64,000 bases of DNA from Colwellia psychrerythraea (GTDB lineage Bacteria > Pseudomonadota > Gammaproteobacteria > Enterobacterales > Alteromonadaceae): the NCBI RefSeq assembly GCF_000764225.1, contig NZ_JQED01000040.1, positions 124,001 through 188,000 of the forward strand, given 5' to 3'. The notes below the pieces were generated by a model. It made no database searches. It saw only the letters and a list, made by a program, of their open reading frames with translations, and had not been told where the DNA came from. A program made the translations under genes and the position numbers. This document shows, piece after piece, positions 1-12,100 of the stretch; within the stretch, counting starts at the first letter, position 1, and each line of letters starts with the position of its first letter.

Positions 1-381
1 AGGCAATTGCCTGCGTTATTAAGAAAAACAGCACTACTCGCCAATGAAGTTAGTCAACTTGAGGAAAACTCACTAAATAGCGTATCCACAATCGGTAAAC
101 GTCGTCAAGAAATTACCGGATTAACGGGGCAATCTTGGACAGCTTGGTTAGATAGGCATTGCAAGCGCAGTCAATTTAGTAAAACAACACTGCTATCTTC
201 ACACGTTTCTCTGTCAAATGAAGCCTTATTAACACAGCTCGCTTACATTCCTCATCTTGATCTAAATGACAGTGAATTCAACAACGCCTTAAAGCAGCTT
301 TGCCAACAAATCACGTTGTGGGTTCAACACCACCAACTCCATGATGAAGACTTACCACATGATCTAGGGAAGGAAACATGA
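1..381 (+). CDS. DUF4381-family protein, 3' part only
   Basis: The reading frame is already open at base 1, so the gene starts upstream of the window and only the last 126 codons are seen. The visible part begins near LPALLRKTAL and contains GQSWTAWLDRH, a pattern I associate with DUF4381 proteins. These are small membrane-anchored proteins coded between the DUF58 and von Willebrand A genes of MoxR/Bat operons; the N-terminal membrane helix would lie outside the window. The TTG at 7 is only an internal codon. The stop overlaps the ATG of the next gene (ATGA at 378-381), which points to translational coupling. Its role in the Bat system is unknown. Confidence 0.75.
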   Translation, partial: RQLPALLRKTALLANEVSQLEENSLNSVSTIGKRRQEITGLTGQSWTAWLDRHCKRSQFSKTTLLSSHVSLSNEALLTQLAYIPHLDLNDSEFNNALKQLCQQITLWVQHHQLHDEDLPHDLGKET

Positions 382-1460
382 TTGAATTTGTCTACCCTTG
401 GGCATTTATCTTATTGCTTGCACCTATTTTAGTAACACTTTTTGCTCCTGCATACAAAGAACGTAAATCTTCAATTAAAGTTCCCTATTTTGCTCGTTTA
501 GTTGATGTCACCGGTGAAACGCCACAAAGTGGTGCCGTGCTACTTAACAGAAATAATATTCAACGCATTATTGTCGCTTTTTCATGGCTTTGCATTGTAA
601 CGGCAATCGCTAAACCGGAAATGATTGGTGCCCCCATCAAGCAAGAGAAGTCGGCGAGAGATTTGATGGTAGCGGTAGATTTATCTGGCTCTATGTCAGT
701 AGAAGACTTTACTTTACCGGATAAAAACAATACCGCTAAATTAGCAGGTAAAGTAAACCGACTCGTGGCAGTTAAAGATGTTTTAAATACCTTTGTCAAA
801 AGTCGTCAACATGACCGCTTAGGCTTAATTCTTTTTGGTGACTCGCCTTATCTGCAAGCGCCATTTACTGATGATATTCCAACTTGGCAAGCATTACTCA
901 ACGAAAGTGATATTGGCATGGCGGGACAAAGCACAGCCTTTGGCGATGCTATTGGTTTAGCAATTAGCGTTTTTGAACAATCAGAGACTCAAAACCGTGT
1001 CCTCATTGTCTTAACGGATGGCAATGACACGGCTTCTAAAGTGCCTCCAGTAGAAGCTGCTAAAGTCGCCGCAGCTCACGAAATCAAGATATACGCCATA
1101 GCGATTGGAGATCCAAGCGCCGTCGGTGAAGAAAAAGTAGACCTTGATTTGTTGCAGGAAATTGCTGACATAACCCAAGGTAAAAGTTTTCAAGCCTTAA
1201 ATAGTGATGAACTTTTACAAGTCTATGCAGAGATTGATACATTAGAGCCTCAACAGTTCGACTCGCTTTCCTTTAGACCTCGAATCAGCGTACATCACTA
1301 CCCTATCATCTTATTTGTCAGTATTTATCTAATTGCACTGTTTATCGTGAATATTCGCATTCGCTTGCTGCTTCACAAACAAAAGTATGCATTTGTAAAT
1401 AATGAGCCAGAAGACCAGTACAGTAAAATGAATGACTACAAAGAGGTGAGCCATGATTAA
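378..1460 (+). CDS. batA: BatA-like von Willebrand factor A membrane protein
   Basis: This 360-residue protein has an N-terminal membrane helix (about residues 5-25), a second near 60-80, a vWA domain and a C-terminal helix near 310-330. The metal-ion-dependent adhesion site DLSGSMS (DxSxS, about residue 101) is intact, and a TDGND motif follows later in the domain. A strong ribosome site (GGAAGGAAAC) precedes the ATG, which overlaps the upstream stop. Proteins of this layout are the BatA members of the Bacteroides aerotolerance/MoxR operons. They are thought to act in the inner membrane in a metal-dependent complex with BatB and a MoxR AAA+ ATPase. The exact substrate is not known. Confidence 0.85.
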   Translation: MIEFVYPWAFILLLAPILVTLFAPAYKERKSSIKVPYFARLVDVTGETPQSGAVLLNRNNIQRIIVAFSWLCIVTAIAKPEMIGAPIKQEKSARDLMVAVDLSGSMSVEDFTLPDKNNTAKLAGKVNRLVAVKDVLNTFVKSRQHDRLGLILFGDSPYLQAPFTDDIPTWQALLNESDIGMAGQSTAFGDAIGLAISVFEQSETQNRVLIVLTDGNDTASKVPPVEAAKVAAAHEIKIYAIAIGDPSAVGEEKVDLDLLQEIADITQGKSFQALNSDELLQVYAEIDTLEPQQFDSLSFRPRISVHHYPIILFVSIYLIALFIVNIRIRLLLHKQKYAFVNNEPEDQYSKMNDYKEVSHD

Positions 1461-2451
1461 CGAACTCACTTTCTTTTTCGATAGTTTGCAGCACTTCCAT
1501 TTTTTAAGACCTTATTGGTTGCTGGCATTTGTCGTTATTTATTACATTATTCGCGCCTTTTCTCTTAGAGACGATACCCTATCTCAATGGCGAAGTTTGA
1601 TGTCAAAACAAGTACTAACGCATCTAACAGTGAGCGGGAATAATACTCATTGGTTGTCTCCTCAGAAAATGTCGTTAATTTTGGCTGTACCATTGTGTAT
1701 TGTCTTAATGGGGCCAACATGGCAACAACAACCATCACCATTTAGTGAAAATAATGCTCCCTTAGTTATTGCTCTGGATGTATCAAAAACAATGGAGCAA
1801 GGTGACGTGCAGCCTTCGAGACTGTTACGTGCAAAGCAAAAAGTAATCGAGTTGCTCGAACTAAGAGGCGATAGTAAAACAGCACTAATCGCCTTTGCCG
1901 GCAGTGCTCATGTCGTTATGCCAATAACTAATGATAGAGAAATGATCCGCCACTTTCTTGATGCCCTCAGTGAGAAAATCATGCCGGTACCAGGTAAATT
2001 ACCTGAAACTATATTGCCATTAGCCAATAGTTTACTCACAAATTCAACCGTGCCCGGCACCGTTTTATTAATAGGTGATGGTGCTACCAATAATACAGTA
2101 AATGCCTTTGAAGAATTTTTTGCCACACAAACGGCGCAACTCATTGTGTGGGGTATTGGCCAGAGTACAACTGTTGAACAAAGTAAAAATGGGCAGGATG
2201 TACTCAGCACTGATGTCATCCCAATGCAACTTGAGCAATTAAAAGCACTCAGCAGTGAAAGTGATGGTCGCCTTATTTTAATGACTAATGATGATAGTGA
2301 TGTAAAACGCGTTGATAATTATATTAAACACAACCTTGTTATTGTTGATGATAACTCAAGGCCTTGGCACGACTCGGGATATCCGCTGGTTTTTGTAGTT
2401 GCATTTATCTTCTTGTTTTGGTTTAGAAAAGGATGGACATTGCAATGGTAA
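1453..2451 (+). CDS. batB: BatB-like von Willebrand factor A membrane protein
   Basis: This 332-residue protein is a second vWA domain between membrane helices: two near the N terminus (about 20-35 and 72-88) and one at the C terminus (about 310-325). The MIDAS motif reads DVSKTM (about residue 108). This keeps the Asp, the first Ser and a Thr in place of the second Ser, so metal binding is plausible but differs from BatA. The ATG is preceded by GAGGTGA and overlaps the end of batA by 8 bases. It probably pairs with BatA in the membrane. The family role is inferred from domain layout and gene order. Confidence 0.82.
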   Translation: MINELTFFFDSLQHFHFLRPYWLLAFVVIYYIIRAFSLRDDTLSQWRSLMSKQVLTHLTVSGNNTHWLSPQKMSLILAVPLCIVLMGPTWQQQPSPFSENNAPLVIALDVSKTMEQGDVQPSRLLRAKQKVIELLELRGDSKTALIAFAGSAHVVMPITNDREMIRHFLDALSEKIMPVPGKLPETILPLANSLLTNSTVPGTVLLIGDGATNNTVNAFEEFFATQTAQLIVWGIGQSTTVEQSKNGQDVLSTDVIPMQLEQLKALSSESDGRLILMTNDDSDVKRVDNYIKHNLVIVDDNSRPWHDSGYPLVFVVAFIFLFWFRKGWTLQW

Positions 2452-3185
2452 CAATCATTTCTAATCGCTACTTCACTTTATTAGGCGCCATTAGACGCAA
2501 TAAGCGCTTTATTATCACCACGTTTGTTTTGATAGCTGCGCTTTTCGCTTACCTCAAACCACAACAATTTACAGATCTATGGCTGACCCGTGATCAGCAA
2601 GGACAGTTGTTGTTTAAATTAGGTCATTATCAACAAGCCAGTAATACGTTTAAAAGTACACAGTGGCAAGCCTATAGTAGTTATGGTGCAGAGCAATACA
2701 AAAATGCAGCTACGCTATATAGCCAATTTTCTGATGTTGAAAACCAAATAGCCAAAGCAAATTCGCTTGCTCATGCACGGGAATATTTAACTGCTCGTAA
2801 CTTATATCAACAAATATTGATGATTGATCCCCAAAACCTTGCCGCTAACACTAACATTAAAATCGTTCAAGACATTATTGATGAAGTAAACCGTTTATCC
2901 GCTAGCCAGGCACAAGAAGACGGTGAGTCAATAAAAGAGTTGGGTGATGAGCCACAAACTGGTGATGGCGCCGAACGAGAGGTAGCTCCAAAAGAGCAAG
3001 AAGTTGAACAATTAAGTGCTGAACAATTACTTCTCGATCCTAGCTTAAATGCCATGTGGTTGAGACAAGTCCAAAAAAATCCAGCACACTTTTTATCACA
3101 AAAGTTTTATATGCAACAAGAAATAAAGAATCAACAGCCACCTAAAGACAAGCGCAATGATATCCAGGGAGTAGATAATGAATAA
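2445..3185 (+). CDS. batC: BatC-like TPR membrane protein
   Basis: About 246 residues. One membrane helix lies near residues 23-38 and is followed by TPR-like helices (for example the segment around YQQASNTFKSTQWQAYSSYG and the later ARNLYQQILMIDPQNLAANT). The tail is acidic and Glu/Gln-rich and ends in a basic stretch. ATG 2445 is preferred because GGATGG lies 8 bases upstream; an ATG at 2433 sits directly on that purine run and would add four residues. The start overlaps the end of batB. TPR proteins in this slot are called BatC and are thought to scaffold the BatA/BatB complex on the periplasmic side. Confidence 0.75.
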   Translation: MVTIISNRYFTLLGAIRRNKRFIITTFVLIAALFAYLKPQQFTDLWLTRDQQGQLLFKLGHYQQASNTFKSTQWQAYSSYGAEQYKNAATLYSQFSDVENQIAKANSLAHAREYLTARNLYQQILMIDPQNLAANTNIKIVQDIIDEVNRLSASQAQEDGESIKELGDEPQTGDGAEREVAPKEQEVEQLSAEQLLLDPSLNAMWLRQVQKNPAHFLSQKFYMQQEIKNQQPPKDKRNDIQGVDNE

Positions 3186-4512
3186 TGCATTATTTAGTCT
3201 ATTTATCTGCTTTTGCCTTTTAAGTCCCACTGCCTTTTCTGAGCAAACTATCGATAACTTGATCAATCAAGATAAATTAACCATTTCGCTAACAGTCAAC
3301 GAAAGTGAACAACAAATAGTAGGTCAAGCGCTGGTTGTTTCTATTGAGGTTGCAACAAACCGCTGGTTTGCCACAGGAACTCGCGTACAAAGTTTTACCT
3401 TGACTGACGTTGTGATGCAAACAAACAACATAACAACTATCAATGGCAGTAAGCGTGTCAAAGGACAATCATGGGCGACGCAAACTCATGAAATCACCTT
3501 ATATCCCACGCTCGCTGGCTCTTATCTTTTACCTGAAATAAAAGTTGATGTATCAGTAAATACTGAGAATGATGGCATTATTTCTGGTGTATTAATGACA
3601 CAAGAAGCGGGTTTTACCATAAACTTACCAGAAGCACTGATAGGCATTGATAACTTTATCGTTTCACCCGAAGTGAGCCTAAGTATTGATGGTCAATTTG
3701 ATAGCGATAATCCCTATAGTATTGGCGAAGCAATCACACAAACCATTACTATTACGGCGAGTAATACCCCAGCCATGATGATCCCTGAAGTTAACTTAAC
3801 CAATATCAGTAAAGCCAATGAAAAAATCACTGAAGGGATTAGTATTTACCATAAACCTGCGAAAGTTTTTGATAAATCTAATCGTGGAACTCTGTCAGGA
3901 AGTCGAGTTGAGTCATTTACTTATATTTTCGAAAAACCAGGTGATTATGTTTTAGCAGAGCAAATACTTTATTGGTGGAACAGTCAGACCAACACACTTG
4001 AAACATTACAAATCCCCGCCTCATCTTGGCGTGTTTCTGATAAAGGATTCATCAATCAGCATAGCTTTACTAACGGGCTTAGAGGTTTAGACTTTACCCT
4101 CACAACCTTATTAATTATTGCCTTATTTTTTGTAGCCTTAGCTTTATTGTATGTAATATTTATAAAACGTAAACAGCTAGTTACTTTATATAAAAAAATA
4201 AGCCAGCAAGAGCAAAGACAACTTCGCCAACAGTTTTTAAGTAATATTGCCCGTAAAGAATACCTACTCGCAACTCAAACTCTTTACCAATATTCAATGA
4301 CATTAGATAAACCAACAGAAACTAAAAGTTATCAATTAACTAAACGCTTGCATAAACTGGCATTTCAAAATGATCAAAATAAAGACAGCTCGCTGACCTT
4401 TTCTATTGAGGATGCTCAATTGTTGATTAAACAAGTGGCTGACAATACAGCTAGCAATGTGAAAGAATCTAATTTCCCTTTTAAATCGGCTATTCATCTT
4501 AACAAAAAATAG
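3178..4512 (+). CDS. batD: BatD-like protein (oxygen-tolerance family)
   Basis: This 444-residue protein has an N-terminal signal peptide (about residues 1-21, ending TAFSEQ), a long beta-rich periplasmic region and one membrane helix near 306-328. A cytoplasmic helical tail follows, rich in Lys, Gln and Arg. This is the layout of BatD proteins, the last member of bat operons. The ATG has AGGGAG at a good distance and overlaps the previous stop by 8 bases, so the four bat genes are probably translated in a coupled way. A bidirectional terminator follows at 4552-4585. The molecular function of BatD is not established. Confidence 0.8.
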   Translation: MNNALFSLFICFCLLSPTAFSEQTIDNLINQDKLTISLTVNESEQQIVGQALVVSIEVATNRWFATGTRVQSFTLTDVVMQTNNITTINGSKRVKGQSWATQTHEITLYPTLAGSYLLPEIKVDVSVNTENDGIISGVLMTQEAGFTINLPEALIGIDNFIVSPEVSLSIDGQFDSDNPYSIGEAITQTITITASNTPAMMIPEVNLTNISKANEKITEGISIYHKPAKVFDKSNRGTLSGSRVESFTYIFEKPGDYVLAEQILYWWNSQTNTLETLQIPASSWRVSDKGFINQHSFTNGLRGLDFTLTTLLIIALFFVALALLYVIFIKRKQLVTLYKKISQQEQRQLRQQFLSNIARKEYLLATQTLYQYSMTLDKPTETKSYQLTKRLHKLAFQNDQNKDSSLTFSIEDAQLLIKQVADNTASNVKESNFPFKSAIHLNKK

Positions 4513-4551
4513 TGACATTTGAACATTGTATTATTTTTTAAAAATCATAAA

Positions 4552-4585
4552 AAACCCGCACAAGCTTATCGCTTATGCGGGTTTG
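4552..4585. terminator. Bidirectional terminator between batD and ihfA
   Basis: ACCCGCA-C-AAGC, loop TTATC, then GCTT-A-TGCGGGT form a strong hairpin with a single C/A mismatch. It is flanked by AAA on the left and TTTGTTTTTT on the right, so a U-tract follows the stem in both directions. It lies between two convergent operons and can end both. Confidence 0.9.
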
Positions 4586-4655
4586 TTTTTTACACGTAAT
4601 CATTACCTGTAGCTAGGACTAACTATTAATAAGTTTGCCTATTATACAAGAATAA

Positions 4656-4949
4656 TTATTCGCTATTACCGTCTTCAACGCGGCTTTTCAATTTTTGACC
4701 AGGTCTAAAAGTAACAACCTTACGGGCAGAAATTGGAATATCTTCGCCGGTTTTAGGATTACGGCCAGGACGTTCGCTTTTGAGACGCAAGTCGAAATTA
4801 CCAAAACCCGAAAGCTTTACTTGATCGCCACTTTCTAAGGTTTCGCGAATTTCTTCAAAAAATATTTCAACCATGTCTTTTGCGTCACGCTTGCTCAGCC
4901 CAACTTTTTCAAATAAATGTTCTGCTACTTCTGCTTTGGTAAGCGCCAT
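4656..4949 (-). CDS. ihfA: Integration host factor subunit alpha
   Basis: This 97-residue protein has the length and sequence of IHF-alpha: N-terminal [20 protein letters not shown], a dimer core, and the DNA-binding arm with [12 protein letters not shown], whose Pro tip inserts into the minor groove. With the beta subunit it bends DNA in replication, recombination and transcription. The start lies 3 bases after the pheT stop, and its ribosome site (GAGGGAC) lies inside the end of pheT. The pheS-pheT-ihfA order is widespread in gammaproteobacteria. The terminator at 4552-4585 ends the operon. Confidence 0.97.
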   Translation of the reverse strand: MALTKAEVAEHLFEKVGLSKRDAKDMVEIFFEEIRETLESGDQVKLSGFGNFDLRLKSERPGRNPKTGEDIPISARKVVTFRPGQKLKSRVEDGNSE

Positions 4950-4952
4950 TGC

Positions 4953-7376
4953 TTAGTCCCTCAGTGATGCATTTAATTCTGTTTTTAATGTTGCAACAAC
5001 CCTGTCAATGACATCTGTGATGTCTTTTTCTTCAAGTGTTTTACTTGTATCTTGTAATACAAGGGCAATGGCTAGACTCTTAAAACCGTCATCAATGCCT
5101 TGTCCTTGGTATACATCAAATAAGTTTAGATCAATTAAATAATTTCCGCCAACCTTTTCAATAAGTTGTAATACATTTTTTGCATCAACGTCTTCTTTTA
5201 CCACTATAGCCAAGTCACGGCGATTAGCTGGGAAGCGAGATATATCGGTGGCTTCAGGGATTTTTTGAACTAAAACTTCAGACAATAAAAGTTCGAAAAT
5301 TAATGTGCGACCATTTAAGCCTAATTTCCTTTCTAATTCAGGGTGTAATGCTCCAACACAACCGACAAAAACGCCATTCTTAGTTATTTTGGCAGTTTGA
5401 CCCGGATGTAAAGCGTCGACTTCAGCTTTTGAAAATTCGTAACCTTGTGCATCACAAGTCAAGGCTAATAAAGCTTCAACATCACCTTTAATATCGTAAT
5501 AGTCGGTCGCTGCTTTTTCCATACTCCAATGCTCATCAACGCGTTGCCCACTGATAACACCCGCAATCATATTTTCTTGACGAACACCGTTTTCAGCACT
5601 CTCATCAGGAACAAAACGTAAGCCAGTTTCAAATAAACGAACACGACCTTGTTGACGATTTTGATTGTATATCATCGATTGTAACAAGCCAGTCCATAAA
5701 CTTAATCGCATTACTGACATTTCAGAAGAGATAGGATGAGGTAACGTCATTACTTCTTGTTCAGGGTGTAACAATGCTTGAACTTTTGGGTCAACAAAAC
5801 TGTAGGTGATCGCTTCTTGATAATCGCGATTGACTAAGGTTTGTTTTAAACTTGATAAAGAAAGATTAGCTTCTTTTTGTTCGCACATTTTCAAGGTTGC
5901 TTTTGGCGCAATATTTGGAATATTGTTATAACCAAAGATACGAGCAACTTCTTCAATTAGGTCAACTTCAATTTTAATATCAAAGCGATATGCTGGCACA
6001 ATCACTTGCCATACTTTCGCTTCGCTTTCGCCTGTTGTATTAACAGTAAAACCAAGGCGCGTAAGAATTTCGCTGACTTGTTCATCTTCAATATGATGGC
6101 CAATACGACTATCTAACATTGTACGACGTAAGCTCACATCCTTCGTTTGCGGAATGTCTGCATCAGATTTAGCTTCAACAATCGGACCTGCTTGACCACC
6201 GACAATAGCAAGTAATAATTCAGTCGCTCGCTCAATTGCATCGTGTTGTAGAGTTGGATCAATACCACGTTCATAACGGTGTGAAGCATCAGTATGTAAA
6301 CCATATTGGCGGGCTTTACCTAAGATAGCTAAAGGTGCAAAGAATGCACTTTCTAAAAAGATATCAGTAGTATCGGTAGTAACACCTGACTCAAGACCCC
6401 CAAAGATGCCAGCCATTGCTAATGCTTTATTCTCATCGGCAATAACTAAAGTCTCCTCTGTTAACGTCACTTCGTTTTCATCTAATAAAGTGAGTTTTTC
6501 GTCTTTATTAGCGAAACGTACGTTAATGCCACCTTCAAGCTTTGCTAAATCGAAAGCATGCATCGGGTGACCTAGTTCAAGTAAGATATAATTCGTTACA
6601 TCGACAACAGGGTCTATTGAACGTGTGCCACAACGACGAAGCTTTTCTACCATCCAAAGCGGCGTAGTTGCCTTAGGATTAATACCTTTAATCACACGGC
6701 CCAAGTAACGTGGACACGCTTCGCCCGCATCTATGTTAATTGTAATAGCATCATCAATTGTTGGAACGGCTACCGTGATTGTTGGCTCAGTTACTTCTAA
6801 CGAATTCAACACGCCTACTTCGCGCGCTAATCCCTTAAGGCCTAAACAATCACCGCGGTTAGCTGTTAAATCAACATCGATGGTGACATCATTTAAATCT
6901 AAATATTCACGAACACATTGACCCAAAGGAGCATCACTTGCTAATTCCATAATGCCATCTGAATCATCGGCTAAACCTATTTCAGATTCACTACACAACA
7001 TGCCAAACGAAGGTACGCCACGTAATTTTGCTTTTTTAATTTTAAAATCACCTGGTAATACTGCGCCTACAGTTGCCACAGCAACTTTTAAACCTAAACG
7101 GCAGTTTTTAGCACCACAAACAATGTCAACTAACTCACCTTTTTCTACCGTAGCAGAGCTGTAATCACCTAAACTAATTTTTGTTACTTGCAACTTATCA
7201 GCATCAGGGTGTGGGCCACATTCAACCACTTCACCTATCACTACACCAGTAAATTCGCCTGCTACCGGGTCAACACCGTCAACCTCTAAGCCAGCCATTG
7301 TGATTTGATGCGCTAAGTCATCAGAAGAAAGTGCAGGATTAACCCATTCACGTAACCAAGATTCACTAAATTTCAT
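4953..7376 (-). CDS. pheT: Phenylalanyl-tRNA synthetase beta subunit
   Basis: This 807-residue protein has the full length of bacterial PheT. An N-terminal EMAP/tRNA-binding domain (about 40-155) is followed by the B3/B4 editing module (about 210-390), the B5 domain (about 400-475), the catalytic-like core, and the C-terminal ferredoxin-fold anticodon-binding domain (about 710-805, around [14 protein letters not shown]). The heterotetramer with PheS charges tRNA-Phe in the cytoplasm, and the beta chain edits Tyr-tRNA-Phe. It begins 11 bases after pheS in the same operon. No truncation is seen. Confidence 0.97.
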   Translation of the reverse strand: MKFSESWLREWVNPALSSDDLAHQITMAGLEVDGVDPVAGEFTGVVIGEVVECGPHPDADKLQVTKISLGDYSSATVEKGELVDIVCGAKNCRLGLKVAVATVGAVLPGDFKIKKAKLRGVPSFGMLCSESEIGLADDSDGIMELASDAPLGQCVREYLDLNDVTIDVDLTANRGDCLGLKGLAREVGVLNSLEVTEPTITVAVPTIDDAITINIDAGEACPRYLGRVIKGINPKATTPLWMVEKLRRCGTRSIDPVVDVTNYILLELGHPMHAFDLAKLEGGINVRFANKDEKLTLLDENEVTLTEETLVIADENKALAMAGIFGGLESGVTTDTTDIFLESAFFAPLAILGKARQYGLHTDASHRYERGIDPTLQHDAIERATELLLAIVGGQAGPIVEAKSDADIPQTKDVSLRRTMLDSRIGHHIEDEQVSEILTRLGFTVNTTGESEAKVWQVIVPAYRFDIKIEVDLIEEVARIFGYNNIPNIAPKATLKMCEQKEANLSLSSLKQTLVNRDYQEAITYSFVDPKVQALLHPEQEVMTLPHPISSEMSVMRLSLWTGLLQSMIYNQNRQQGRVRLFETGLRFVPDESAENGVRQENMIAGVISGQRVDEHWSMEKAATDYYDIKGDVEALLALTCDAQGYEFSKAEVDALHPGQTAKITKNGVFVGCVGALHPELERKLGLNGRTLIFELLLSEVLVQKIPEATDISRFPANRRDLAIVVKEDVDAKNVLQLIEKVGGNYLIDLNLFDVYQGQGIDDGFKSLAIALVLQDTSKTLEEKDITDVIDRVVATLKTELNASLRD

Positions 7377-7387
7377 TATGAGTTTTC

Positions 7388-8801
<1,414 letters not shown>

Positions 8802-9053
8802 TTATCCTTCACTATCCACTTTATTATCTTGCGATTCACTTTCACGTTTAACGAGCAAAAAGGTCAAATACATTTTTGTTGGTAAAGAAAAAATCAAGCC
8901 AAAGGCAATACACATAGCGCTAATGATAATACCTGTGACACCAAGCGATTCCATATAATCGCTAAATGAATGTAAGTAAATACCCAGCAGGATCAGGCAA
9001 ATGCCGATAGTAATAGAGGTCTTCAATAATAAAATTAAACGTTGCTCTGACAT
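8802..9053 (-). CDS. Small inner-membrane protein of unknown function
   Basis: 83 residues from ATG 9053 (MSEQRLILLL). An in-frame TTG at 9095 would add 14 residues but has no ribosome site. Two strongly hydrophobic segments (about 10-28 and 38-60) predict two membrane helices, and the C-terminal tail is charged (KRESESQDNKVDSEG). I do not recognise the family. It lies 115 bases downstream of the YdiJ-type gene on the same strand and might be co-transcribed with it. Confidence 0.6.
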   Translation of the reverse strand: MSEQRLILLLKTSITIGICLILLGIYLHSFSDYMESLGVTGIIISAMCIAFGLIFSLPTKMYLTFLLVKRESESQDNKVDSEG

Positions 9054-9168
9054 AAATGACTCTGTAAAACCAAAAACATAATACAAATATATCAATAATG
9101 AACATTAGCACTTATTGAGCAAGATCATCATCTTGTCCAATAAGTGCAACTTTACTTTAAGGTTACGT

Positions 9169-12100
9169 TTAACGCAAAGAATCCAATATTGCTGCTACTG
9201 GATGTCTGGCTTTTAAATCACTAAAGCGCTTTACTTGTGAACGACAAGAGAAACCTGTTGCTAATACTTGCTCACTCGAAAGTGTTTCTAACTTCGCTTG
9301 CCAGCTCAATTCAAATAAACCTTTAGAATTATCAAAATTAGACTTTTCATGCCCGTAGGTACCTGCCATGCCGCAACAACCTACACTGACCTTTTCTAGG
9401 TTCAACCCAAAGTGCTCAAAAATTGATTGCCATTCATTTTCACTGTTCACTAAAGCTGTTTTTTCTGTGCAATGAGAGAAGAGTTTAAAACTCTTAGCTT
9501 TTGAACGTTCAGCTGCAGTTATTGATATTTTAAAAGCAGTGTCTTGCTTGATAAAGTTTAATAACCATTCATGGGCAAGTAATACTGAAAAGTTACCACG
9601 ATCCTGCTGCAAGGTTTTTGCGTATTCATCGCGATAACATAACACCATGGAAGCATCCATTCCCAACATAGGGATATCAAGTTCTGCCAGCTGATTTAAA
9701 AAGTCACTGCTTGATTTCGCTGTTTTCGCAAACCGCGCTAAGAATCCTTTGACATGTTGCGCTTTACCATTTGGCTTAAAGGGCAATAAAATGGGCTCTA
9801 AACCCAGTTTTTTAATCAAATTCATCATACTTTCTACGGTAGTTGCATCGTAAAATGAAGTAAAAGGGTCTTGTACTATCAGTACATACCCTTTGCGTTG
9901 ATACGTGGTTAGGTTTTGTAATTTACTTAAATCAAAACCTGAAAACCCTGCTTTTTTCACTTGTTTTTTCAAGGAAGGTACTGAAAGCAATGGAGTATTA
10001 ACATAACCAATAGTTTTGTCGGACAACTTATCATATAGCTTAGTATTTAGTACCGCATTGACAATTTTAGGTGCCTTAGCCATTAAGGGAGCAAGTATTT
10101 CCACGTTGGCGACAAGGTGATCTTTTAACGGTCTGGCGTATCGTGAATAGTAGATATTGATAAAACGTGATCTAAAGTCCGGCACATCGACTTTAATAGG
10201 ACATTGGCTTGCACACGCTTTACACGCTAAACAGCCTTGCATTGCTTCCATCACTTCATGTGAAAAGTCACCGTTTCCATTTTCATCTTGTTGCGGTTTG
10301 CTAATAAAGTTAATACGAAGCTTATCTGCAGCATTGCTTACGATTTCTTTAACCGACCAAAGACTTTTTGAAGCATTAATATTGTCTTCTAGTTTTAGTA
10401 TATCCACGCCCTGCTTTTCTAATAAACGTAACCATTCACGCATTAAACCAGCACGTCCTTTAGGTGAGTGTCGTCTGTCTCGAGTAATTTTACTGGACGG
10501 GCACATAGGGCTATCGGCATCATAATTAAAACATAAGCCGTTACCATTACAATCCATCGCAGCGGTAAAAGATTCTTTAACAGTCACAGGGATTTGTCTA
10601 TCAAACGAACCACGTTTGGTGCCATCTACACTCACTAACTGTTCGCTAGAATCAATTGGCGTACAAATTTTACCTGGGTTCATTTTATTATGGGGATCAA
10701 ACACTGCTTTTATTGTTCTTAGCTCGTTAAACAAGTGTTCACCAAAAAATTCAGGGCCATACTCACTGCGATAGCCCTTGCCATGCTCGCCCCACATAAG
10801 GCCACCGTATTTTGCCGTTAACTTAACAACTTCATCAGAGAGTGTACGTAATAACTTTTCTTGCTCTGGATCACACATATCAAGTGCAGGTCGAACATGT
10901 AAAACTCCTGCATCAACATGGCCAAACATGCCATAATTTAATTCATAACCATCAAGCAGTGCGCGAAACTCACCAATGAAATCAGCAAGGTTTTCTGGTG
11001 GAACAGCTGTATCTTCAGCAAAAGCTAACGGTTTTTGGCTGCCTTCAGTTTTGCCCAACAGACCAACGGCTTTTTTACGCATCGCATAAATTTTGTTTAT
11101 ACTTGCAAGGTCTGAAGTTACTTGATATCCAATCACTCCGCGACTTTCTGTTAATTTATCCGACGCATCAACATTATCTTTATTTATCAAATCATCAAGC
11201 ACTGAAGTAAGCTCATTCACTTGATCTGCTAGGCCTTCAATACTATCGCCGTTATATTCAACAACATTAATGCCATCCATGATTTTACCTGGCACATCGG
11301 TGATTAAATCACTAACGCTATGCCAAACAATATCTTGCTTTGCGAGATTTAAAACTCGCGAGTCAATGGTTTCTACAGAAGTCGCTTTGGCATCAACCAA
11401 TGCAGGAGAATGACGAAGTGCAGAATCAAAACTATCGTATTTAATATTTATCAGCGTTTTAGCTACACGAATAGGGTTAATATTTAGTTTTGCTTCACAG
11501 ACAAATGCTAATGAACCTTCAGATCCAGTGATCAAGCGAGATAAATCAACCCCTGTAATATCACCACTTTCGTCTGCAGTTAATACGTTCTCTAAATCAT
11601 ACCCTGTTAAAAAGCGATTCAATCGTGGGAATTTTTTTAAGACTAATTCACGATTTTCAAGACATGAGTCAAGCACTTGCGCCATAATTCTTGCATGGGA
11701 AGTTGATTGGGAGTTCGTTTGAGTTTGTGTTTGACTATCGCCTTCAATATTATTTTGCTGCGCTAGTTCTTGTGCTTGTGCTAGTGACATTGGCGACGTT
11801 TTTAGTACTTCGCCATTAGCCAATACTGATTCTAGGGCTAAAACATGGTTTGAGGTTTTTCCATAAACTAACGAGCCTTGTCCAGAAGCATCCGTGTTGA
11901 TCATACCGCCAATAGTCGCTCGATTCGAAGTTGACAGATCAGGGGCAAAGAAAAAACCATGGGGGCGTAAAAAATCATTCAGTTGGTCTTTAACCACACC
12001 AGCTTGAACACGCACCCATTTTTGCTCAACATTTATCTTTAATACTTTGTTCATATATTTAGATAAATCAACCACAACACCCGGTGTCAAGCTCTGTCCG